Origin: Pseudomonadota bacterium
GTDB lineage: Bacteria; Pseudomonadota; Gammaproteobacteria; Burkholderiales; Burkholderiaceae_C
DNA: 38,512 bases
Direction: 5' to 3'
Assembly: GCA_021816585.1 (NCBI GenBank)
Contig: JAKAXL010000025.1
Location: 1 to 38,512, forward strand
In this document: positions 32,219-38,512 of the stretch, piece after piece
Numbering within the stretch: position 1 is the first letter of the stretch
Layout of the letters: every line of letters starts with the position of its first letter
Program-made: the position numbers and the translations under genes
Notes under the pieces: model-generated
The model's database searches: none
The model's input: the letters and a program-made list of their open reading frames with translations, nothing else
What the model was told of the DNA's origin: nothing

Positions 32219-32890
32219 ATGGCGCGCGCGCAAGGCCGAAGCCGCCTGGCCGCGCTGGCGCTGGCGGGCGCACTGCTCGCGCCGCAACTCGCACATGCCG
32301 GAGCGCAGCGCGAGGAACAGCTGTCCGACGCGGTGCGCCTGGCGCTGGCCGCACAGATCGCCGACGAGGCCACGACCACGCCGCACTTCCGCTCGCCGCG
32401 CCAGCTGGTCGATTACCTGCTGTGGCTGGCCACCGAGTCGGCGCGCCTGCGCGCGCGAATTCCCGACGTCACGGCGCGCCGCGCGCTGCTTCGCACCGTC
32501 TGGTACGAGGCGACGCGCGCGGGACTTCAGCCCTCGCTGGTGCTGGGCCTGATCCAGGTCGAGAGCGGCTTCGACAAGTACGCGATCTCGTCGGCCGGCG
32601 CACTCGGCCTGATGCAGGTGATGCCTTTCTGGACCCGCCAGATCGGCAACGGCGACAAGCTGGCGCTGTTTCGCATGCGGGTGAACCTTCGCTACGGTTG
32701 CGTGATCCTGCGCCACTACCTCGACGAGGAAGACGGCAACCTGTACTACGCGCTGGGGCGCTACAACGGCTCGCGCGGGCGTGCGGCCTACCCGCAGGCA
32801 GTGCTGGCCGCGCAGCGCCGCTGGGTGGTGCGCAGACCCTCGCTGACCGAGGCGATGGGTCCCGGCACGCGCCCCGCCGCCCCGCACTGA
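32219..32890 (+). CDS. Lytic transglycosylase (SLT domain)
   Basis: 223 residues. Signal peptide (LAALALAGALLAPQLAHAGA), then an SLT goose-lysozyme-like domain: LVLGLIQVESGFDKYAISSA with the catalytic Glu, GALGLMQVMPFWTRQIG, LRYGCVILRHYLDEE and YALGRYNGSRGRAAYP. It cleaves peptidoglycan glycan strands in the periplasm. It starts 13 bases after proS and is probably co-transcribed with it. Confidence 0.93.
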   Translation: MARAQGRSRLAALALAGALLAPQLAHAGAQREEQLSDAVRLALAAQIADEATTTPHFRSPRQLVDYLLWLATESARLRARIPDVTARRALLRTVWYEATRAGLQPSLVLGLIQVESGFDKYAISSAGALGLMQVMPFWTRQIGNGDKLALFRMRVNLRYGCVILRHYLDEEDGNLYYALGRYNGSRGRAAYPQAVLAAQRRWVVRRPSLTEAMGPGTRPAAPH

Positions 32891-32940
32891 AAACGCGCAG
32901 CGCCGCCGGCCGCCGGCCATGCGGCCATGCGGCCAAGCGC

Positions 32941-34296
32941 TCAGCGCCGCAGCATGCCGGCGCCTCCCATGCGCTGCATCATCTTGAACATTTTCGCGCC
33001 CTTCATCTTCTTCATCATGTCGCGCATCTGCTCGAACTGCGCGAGCAGCCGGTTGACCTCCTGCACCGCCACGCCGGAGCCGGCCGCGATGCGGCGCTTG
33101 CGCGAAGCCTTGATCAGATCGGGCTTGCGGCGTTCGGTCGGGGTCATCGAGCAGATGATGCCCTGCATGCGGCGCACGTCGCGCGCCGCCTTGTCCATGT
33201 CGGCCTGACCGGCGCGCGCCTGCATCTCGGCCGGCAGCTTGTCGAGCATGCCCTGCAGCCCGCCCATCTTGTTCATCTGCTGGAGCTGCATCAGGAAATC
33301 GTCGAGGTCGAACTGCTCGCCGGACTTGACCTTGCGGGCCAGTTTCTCCGCCGCCTGCAGGTCCACGCTGCGCTGCGCCTGCTCCACCAGCGCCAGCACG
33401 TCGCCCATGCCGAGGATGCGGTCGGCCATGCGCTGCGGATCGAAGGCCTCCAGGCCGTCGATCTTCTCCGACACGCCGGCGAACTTGATCGGCGCTCCGG
33501 TGACGTGGTGCACCGACAGCGCGGCGCCGCCGCGGGCGTCGCCGTCGAGCTTGGTCAGCACGATTCCGGTCAGCGGCAGCGCATCGTGGAAGGCGCGCGC
33601 GGTGGCCAGCGCATCCTGGCCCTGCATCGCATCGACCACGAACAGGGTCTCCACCGGGTTCAGCGCCTCGTGCAGCTCGCGGATCTCGCGCATCATCTGC
33701 TCGTCGACGGCCAGGCGCCCGGCGGTGTCCACCAGCAGCACGTCGTAGTGGTGCGCACGCGCGTGCGCCAGTGCCCGCGCCGCGATGTCCAGCGGCTTTT
33801 CCTGCGGCGACGATTCCAGGAAGTCGGCCTGCGCCTGCTCGGTGACCGTGCGCAGCTGCTCGATCGCCGCCGGCCGGTACACGTCGGCCGACACCGTCAG
33901 CACCTTCTTCTTCTGGCGTTCGACCAGCCACTTGGCCAGCTTGGCCGTGGTGGTCGTCTTGCCGGCCCCCTGCAGGCCGGCCATCAGCACCACCGCCGGC
34001 GGCTGCACCGCCAGGTTCAGGCCGGCGGTACCGCTGCCCATCAGCGCCGCCAGTTCCTTGTGCACGACCCCGACCAGCGCCTGCCCGGGGCTGAGCGAGC
34101 CCACCACCTCCTGGCCCAGCGCGCGTTCCTTCACATGCTGCGTGAACTCGCGCACCACCGGCAGCGCGACGTCCGCCTCGAGCAGCGCCAGCCGCACCTC
34201 GCGCAACATGTCGGCGACATTCGATTCGGTGATGCGCGCCTGTCCGCGCACGGTCTTCACGACCTGCGACAGACGTTGGGTGAGATTGTTCAGCAT
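32941..34296 (-). CDS. ffh: Signal recognition particle GTPase Ffh
   Basis: 451 residues. N domain (MLNNLTQRLSQVVKTVRG), G domain (GLQGAGKTTTTAKLAKWL, DTAGRLAVDEQMMREI, TKLDGDARGGAALS), methionine-rich M domain (FDLDDFLMQLQQMNKMGGL, MKKMKGAKMFKMMQRMGG) that binds 4.5S RNA and signal sequences. The ATG at 34296 is the standard start. Divergent from the ccsA-like gene. Confidence 0.97.
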   Translation of the reverse strand: MLNNLTQRLSQVVKTVRGQARITESNVADMLREVRLALLEADVALPVVREFTQHVKERALGQEVVGSLSPGQALVGVVHKELAALMGSGTAGLNLAVQPPAVVLMAGLQGAGKTTTTAKLAKWLVERQKKKVLTVSADVYRPAAIEQLRTVTEQAQADFLESSPQEKPLDIAARALAHARAHHYDVLLVDTAGRLAVDEQMMREIRELHEALNPVETLFVVDAMQGQDALATARAFHDALPLTGIVLTKLDGDARGGAALSVHHVTGAPIKFAGVSEKIDGLEAFDPQRMADRILGMGDVLALVEQAQRSVDLQAAEKLARKVKSGEQFDLDDFLMQLQQMNKMGGLQGMLDKLPAEMQARAGQADMDKAARDVRRMQGIICSMTPTERRKPDLIKASRKRRIAAGSGVAVQEVNRLLAQFEQMRDMMKKMKGAKMFKMMQRMGGAGMLRR

Positions 34297-34363
34297 GGAG
34301 GGAACGGGCAATGCGATCCGCAGGGGCGGACCGCTCGGTTAAACTGCGGGGCAAACGCCGGGC

Positions 34364-34412
34364 CGTCCCAGGCTTCCCTGGCCCCTCGGGGGGCGTGGCG
34401 GGCCGAGCCCGG
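34364..34412. repeat. Diverged copy of the post-proB repeat
   Basis: CGCCGGGCCGTCCCAGGC, then TGGCCCCTCGGGGGGCGTGG, in the ffh/ccsA gap matches the layout of the 84-bp repeat at 28973-29040 (CGCCGGGCCGCCCCAAGAC, CCCCCTTGGGGGGCAGCG). It is a member of the same dispersed GC-palindrome family. Confidence 0.55.
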
Positions 34413-34432
34413 CCCTGGGGGGCCCTCGATAC

Positions 34433-35254
34433 ATGTGGATTCTAGTCAACGGCCTGGCGTTCGCACTGTACCTGCTCGCGGCTTTCATCGGCCGGCCGCA
34501 GGTTGCGCAGGCGCGCGTCACGCCGCTTTCCCCGAGCCGGCGCCAACTGGCCACGCTGGCCATGTTGCTGGCCTGGATCGCGCACGCCGGCACCTTCGCG
34601 CTGGTGCTGGAGGGCCGGCACGAGGCCGATTTCGGCTTCGCGCCGGCCTTGTCCCTGACCTTCTGGCTGGTCGCCGCGGTGTACTGGGTGGAAAGCCTGT
34701 ATTACCCGCTGCAGGGCCTGCGTTCGTGGATCTGCCTGCTGGCGGCGATCTCGCTGGCGCTGACCTGGTTCTTCCCGCCGTTCCGCGTCGCGATGCCGGG
34801 GGCCGGCATCGCCTTCTCGCTGCACTGGGCGCTGGGAATCGCCGCCTATGGCCTGTTCGGCGCCGCGGTGCTGCACGGGGTCATGCTGTGGTCGGCCGAA
34901 CGCGCGCTGCACCAGCGCCGCCCCGGCCTGGCCGGGCTGGGCCCGGCCTTGCCGCTGCTGACCCTGGAAAAGCTGACCTTCCGCCTCGCCGCACTGGGTT
35001 TCGTGATGCTCAGCGCAGCGCTGGTGTTCGCGGTGCTGTTCAGCGCACGGCTGTTCGGCAAGCCCTTCGAGTTCAATCACCAGACCGTGTTCGGCGTGGC
35101 CTCGTGGCTGCTGTTCGCGGTGCTGCTGCTGGGTCGCAAGGTCCTGGGCTGGCGCGGACGCCGTGCGCTGCGCTGGCTGTTCTCCGGCTCGGCGCTGCTG
35201 CTGCTGAGCTACGTGGGCTCGCGTTTCGTGCTCCAGGTGATCCTGCACCGATGA
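34433..35254 (+). CDS. CcsA/YpjD-type inner-membrane protein
   Basis: 273 residues with about eight membrane helices, of the cytochrome c assembly (CcsA/CcmC-like) family. WIAHAGTFAL, SLHWALGIAAYGLFGAAVLHG and FNHQTVFGVASWLLFAVLLL carry the conserved histidines at helix ends. In this context (next to ffh and pilSR) the orthologue is usually called YpjD; its role in haem handling or cation transport is unsettled. Its stop overlaps the next ATG. Confidence 0.87.
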   Translation: MWILVNGLAFALYLLAAFIGRPQVAQARVTPLSPSRRQLATLAMLLAWIAHAGTFALVLEGRHEADFGFAPALSLTFWLVAAVYWVESLYYPLQGLRSWICLLAAISLALTWFFPPFRVAMPGAGIAFSLHWALGIAAYGLFGAAVLHGVMLWSAERALHQRRPGLAGLGPALPLLTLEKLTFRLAALGFVMLSAALVFAVLFSARLFGKPFEFNHQTVFGVASWLLFAVLLLGRKVLGWRGRRALRWLFSGSALLLLSYVGSRFVLQVILHR

Positions 35255-35481
35255 AATACCTGCTGATCTTCATCGTCGTGATCGTCGCGCTGATGCTGCA
35301 CAAGAAGAACCGCGCGGCAAGCGACCAGTTGTCGCGGCAACGCCGCGACGGGCAGCGCCTGAGCCCGCCGGAGCCGATGCACGCCTGCACCCATTGCGGC
35401 GTGAACGTGCCGGCCAGCCGCTGCGTGTGGGATGCGCAGCATCGCCCCTACTGTTGCGCCGAACATGCCCGCAAGGGCTGA
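35251..35481 (+). CDS. PP0621-family small membrane-anchored zinc-ribbon-like protein
   Basis: 76 residues: one N-terminal membrane helix (MKYLLIFIVVIVALMLHKKN) and a C-terminal cysteine-rich piece, CTHCGVNVPASRC then YCCAEH, likely to bind zinc. Family PP0621, function unknown, conserved next to pilS in betaproteobacteria. It overlaps the genes on both sides (4 and 17 bases). Confidence 0.88.
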   Translation: MKYLLIFIVVIVALMLHKKNRAASDQLSRQRRDGQRLSPPEPMHACTHCGVNVPASRCVWDAQHRPYCCAEHARKG

Positions 35482-37174
35482 GCGCGCGGCGGCCGAAGCC
35501 GGCGGGGCCGACAGCGGCTTCGCCTTCGAGGACCTGCCGCATGCACGCGCCGCCCGGTCGCTGGCGCAGCGCCTGATCTCCGGCACCACGCCGTCGCGCG
35601 AGCGCGTGCGCTCGTTTCGCGTGCTCGGCGCGGCGCGCCTGGTCATGGGCAGCATCCTGCTGGGCTGGTTCGTGCTGAACCTGCTCAGCGGGGGCGGCCA
35701 CGGCGGCGCCGGAATCGCGATGGCCGCGCTGTACGTGGTGGTCGTGCTGGGGCAATGGATGATCAGCCTGCGCACGACGCGCGGCTTCGCCTGGCAGGTG
35801 CTGTCGGCGGTGCTGGCGGATCTGTTCGCGTTCACGGTGCTGCAGTGGATCGCCGGCCGCAGCGCGCAGGAGCTGCTGCTGAGCTACACGCTGCCCGTGC
35901 TGGCCGCCGGGGTCTGGGGCACGCTGCGCTTCACGCTGGCCACCGCGGCGCTGGTCAGCCTGCTGCTGCTGGCGCAGGCGCTGGCCGGGCTCAGCGGCTG
36001 GCATGCCGGCGGTGAGCTCCAGCTGCTCGCCTCGGGTTTCGTCGGAGTCGCGTACTTCGCGATGGGCATCCTGGCGTGGCAGCTGTCACAGCGCCTGGTG
36101 CGCCAGGAACAGCGCGCGCGCAGCAGCGAACTGCGCGCCAGCCGCCAGCTGGCGATCAACCGCCATGTGCTGCTCGAGCATCCGGACGGGGTGCTGGTGC
36201 TCGACGGGCGCATGCGCGTGGAGGCGGCCAACCCGGCGGCTACCAACCTGCTGGGCATGCCGGGCACGCCCGACGAACTCGCGCCGGGCGCCTGGGACCT
36301 GAGCAACCCGGCGCTGGCGGTGCTGGGCGACGCCGTGCGCCGGCTCGCCGGGGCGGGTACACGCCCCGGATCGCCGCTGCAGTTCGAGAGCATCGACGGC
36401 GTGCGGCTGCAGGCGCGGGTGCAGCCGCTGCGCCACCTGCCGGGAGGCCCGGCCTACGTGGTGTTCGTGCAGGACATGCGCGACATCGGCAACCAGATCC
36501 AGCAGGACAAGCTGGCCGCGCTGGGGCGCCTGGTGGCCGCGCTGGCGCACGAGATCCGCAACCCGCTGGGCGCCATCGCGCACGCCAACGAGCTGGCCGC
36601 CGAGCACGGACTCAGCGAGACCCAGCGCCTGCGCATGTCGGAATTGATCTCGCAGAACGTCGACCGCCTCAACCGCATCGTCGAGGACGTGCTGGATCTC
36701 GGGCGCGCCGGCGCGCGCTCTCCCGTGACCCTGCAGCCGATGCGTCTGCTGCGCGAGGTGGTGGCGGAGTTCGACGCCGCGATCCCCGGGCGCATCGTGC
36801 TCGACGCCGAGGATGCGCAGGCCACGCTGGAGTTCGATCCCCAGCAATTGCGCCGCGTGGTCGTCAATCTGCTCGGCAATGCGCAACGCTTCGCCAGCCG
36901 CGAACCCGCCGCCATCCGCGTCACGCTGCGCGGCACGCCGCGGGTGCGCGAGCTGGCCGTGGCCAACGACGGCCCGGTGGTCGCGCCGACGCTGCGCACG
37001 CAGATCTTCGAGCCCTTTTTCACCACCGACAGCCGCGGCACCGGGCTGGGGCTCTATATTTGCCAGGAATTGTGTTCCCGCTACGGCGCGCGACTGTTCT
37101 ACCGCGTCGTGCAGCGCGGGCAGGCGCAGGGCGAATTCGTGATCGGCGTGGTGTCCGCGCCGCAGGACGCCTGA
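35465..37174 (+). CDS. pilS: Sensor histidine kinase PilS
   Basis: 569 residues. Six or so membrane helices in the first 215 residues, a PAS-like region (about 230-340), then the kinase core: phospho-acceptor His362 in ALAHEIRNPLGAIAHANELA, N box VVNLLGNAQRFASRE, G boxes FFTTDSRGTGLGLYICQ. PilS controls type IV pilin transcription together with PilR. The ATG at 35465 lies inside the previous gene; pilR follows 40 bases after the stop. Confidence 0.92.
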   Translation: MPARAERAAAEAGGADSGFAFEDLPHARAARSLAQRLISGTTPSRERVRSFRVLGAARLVMGSILLGWFVLNLLSGGGHGGAGIAMAALYVVVVLGQWMISLRTTRGFAWQVLSAVLADLFAFTVLQWIAGRSAQELLLSYTLPVLAAGVWGTLRFTLATAALVSLLLLAQALAGLSGWHAGGELQLLASGFVGVAYFAMGILAWQLSQRLVRQEQRARSSELRASRQLAINRHVLLEHPDGVLVLDGRMRVEAANPAATNLLGMPGTPDELAPGAWDLSNPALAVLGDAVRRLAGAGTRPGSPLQFESIDGVRLQARVQPLRHLPGGPAYVVFVQDMRDIGNQIQQDKLAALGRLVAALAHEIRNPLGAIAHANELAAEHGLSETQRLRMSELISQNVDRLNRIVEDVLDLGRAGARSPVTLQPMRLLREVVAEFDAAIPGRIVLDAEDAQATLEFDPQQLRRVVVNLLGNAQRFASREPAAIRVTLRGTPRVRELAVANDGPVVAPTLRTQIFEPFFTTDSRGTGLGLYICQELCSRYGARLFYRVVQRGQAQGEFVIGVVSAPQDA

Positions 37175-37214
37175 GCGCACCCGCCGCCGGCAGCGCGACC
37201 CCGAGGCCCTTGCG

Positions 37215-38512
37215 ATGACCGACCCCGCCGCCCCGATCCGCATGCTCGTCGTCGACGACGAGCCCGACTTGCGCGAACTGTACGTGCTGACCCTGCTGCG
37301 CGAGGGCTGGCAGGCCGACGAGGCGGGCAGCGTGACGCAGGCGCTGGAGCTGCTGGCACGCCAGGAGTACGAGGTGGCGATCGTCGACATGCGCCTGCCG
37401 GACGGCGAGGGCCTGGACATCCTGGGCTGGGCGCAGGCGCAACGCCGCGGCGAGCGCATCATCGTCGCCACCGCCTACGGCAGCGCGGCCAGCGCGGTGC
37501 AGGCGCTCAAGCTCGGCGCCTTCGACTACCTGACCAAGCCGGTCGAGCTGACGCAGCTGCGCCAGGTGGTGCGCTCCGCGCTGGGCCACCGCCAGCCCGG
37601 CGCCGCGCCGCTGGAGACCGGCGCGCTGCGCGCGCTGGTCGGCGAATCGGCTCCGATGCAGGCCGTCAAGCAGACGCTGCGGCGTTGCGCGCGCGGCATG
37701 GCGCCGGTGCTGGTGCAGGGCGAATCGGGAACCGGCAAGGAGCTTGCGGCACGCGCGCTGCATGAACTCAGCAACCGCGCGGCGGGACCCTTCGTCGCCG
37801 TCAACTGCAGCGCCATCCCGGAGCATCTGCTGGAGGCGGAGTTCTTCGGCTACCGCAAGGGCGCGTTCACCGGGGCGAGCAGCGCGCACGAGGGCTTCTT
37901 CGCGGCGGCCGCGGGCGGCACGCTGTTCCTCGACGAACTGGGCGAACTGCCGCTGTCGATGCAGGCCAAGCTGCTGCGCGCGGTCCAGGAACGCAAGATC
38001 CGCGCGATCGGCGAGACCGCCGAGACCCCGGTGGACGTGCGCCTGGTCAGCGCGACCCACCGCGACCTGCAGCGCTGCGTGTCCGACGGCAGTTTCCGCC
38101 AGGACCTGTACTACCGGCTCAATGTGATCACGCTGACCATGCCGCCGCTGCGCGATCGCCTCGACGACCTGCCGCTGCTGGTCGAGGCCTTGCTGGGGCG
38201 CATCCGCCGCGACCAGGAGCGTCCGGGGCTGCGCGTGGACGACCAGGCCATGCAGCGGCTGCGCGGCCTGGGCTTCCCGGGCAATGTGCGCGAGCTGGAG
38301 AACCTGCTGCACCGCGCGGCGGCGATGGCCTCCGGCGACCTGCTGGGGGCGGGCGACCTGGAGTTCGCGCCGGAGCCGGCGCCCAAGCCGGTCGCCGGCG
38401 CGTCGGGCGCCGACGCCGCGGCGGCGGCGCCCGACGCGCCACGGGCGGCCGCGGCGGCGCCGCCGCCCTCCGTCGGCGACGACGACGTGGCGCGCCTTGC
38501 CGCCTACCTCGA
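37215..38512 (+). CDS. pilR: Sigma-54 response regulator PilR, cut by the window end
   Basis: Open to the window edge; 432 codons seen. Receiver domain with phospho-acceptor Asp58 ([13 protein letters not shown]), acidic pair in VVDDEPDL and Lys in YLTKPVEL. The AAA+ domain has Walker A GESGTGKE, the sigma-54 contact loop GAFTGA and Walker [14 protein letters not shown], plus the NVRELEN segment. After it an alanine/proline-rich linker leads to the missing Fis-type DNA-binding end. Activates sigma-54 promoters such as pilA when phosphorylated by PilS. Confidence 0.93.
   Translation, partial: MTDPAAPIRMLVVDDEPDLRELYVLTLLREGWQADEAGSVTQALELLARQEYEVAIVDMRLPDGEGLDILGWAQAQRRGERIIVATAYGSAASAVQALKLGAFDYLTKPVELTQLRQVVRSALGHRQPGAAPLETGALRALVGESAPMQAVKQTLRRCARGMAPVLVQGESGTGKELAARALHELSNRAAGPFVAVNCSAIPEHLLEAEFFGYRKGAFTGASSAHEGFFAAAAGGTLFLDELGELPLSMQAKLLRAVQERKIRAIGETAETPVDVRLVSATHRDLQRCVSDGSFRQDLYYRLNVITLTMPPLRDRLDDLPLLVEALLGRIRRDQERPGLRVDDQAMQRLRGLGFPGNVRELENLLHRAAAMASGDLLGAGDLEFAPEPAPKPVAGASGADAAAAAPDAPRAAAAAPPPSVGDDDVARLAAYL

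Overview
The window looks like chromosome from a GC-rich betaproteobacterium of the order Burkholderiales. The right third (about 24.6-38.5 kb) carries a gene order typical of that group: tRNA-Pro, ispB, rplU-rpmA-obgE-proB, a CNP1-like gene with rppH, proS, a lytic transglycosylase, ffh, a ccsA-like gene, a PP0621-type small protein and pilS-pilR. Genus cannot be fixed from the sequence; a Thiomonas- or Leptothrix-like organism is only a guess.

Left edge (1-2.5 kb): an amino-acid ABC transporter binding protein, a flavin-reductase-like protein and a TumE/TumA-type toxin-antitoxin pair whose start codon lies inside a long perfect palindrome.

2.5-24.65 kb is a tandem integration array in the 3' end of the tRNA-Pro(CGG) gene. 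Copies of the tRNA 3' end, three of them with the tRNA terminator and all four followed by an arm carrying two GGGACA repeats, occur at 2508, 3478, 5575 (degraded) and 6617; the complete tRNA is at 24608-24684. They split the region into four elements. The three small ones hold toxin-antitoxin systems: ccdAB; hicAB plus an MNT/HEPN pair; and a HigB/HigA-like pair. The newest, 6.6-24.65 kb, has a tyrosine recombinase just inside its left att copy.

The main cargo of that newest element is a fluoride-responsive cluster. A fluoride (crcB-type) riboswitch at 8050-8109 (+) precedes an operon for a six-gene Hyf/complex-I-like membrane complex, then crcB (fluoride channel), a DUF190 gene and a histidine-phosphatase gene broken by an in-frame TGA. 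A second fluoride riboswitch on the minus strand (20697-20747) precedes two overlapping MutS-like ATPase genes that converge on the operon. The large subunit has lost all four cysteines that bind NiFe in hydrogenases and ends at the residue where hydrogenase precursors are cleaved, so the complex is not a hydrogenase. It belongs with the energy-converting-hydrogenase-related (Ehr) complexes, and the riboswitch ties it to fluoride stress. The rest of the element holds an IS3-family remnant, structured repeats, a replication-relaxation-like protein, a small HTH protein and a NERD-domain protein.

24.7-38.5 kb is conserved housekeeping sequence. Its oddities are three tandem 84-bp repeats after proB and a diverged relative of that repeat before the ccsA-like gene.
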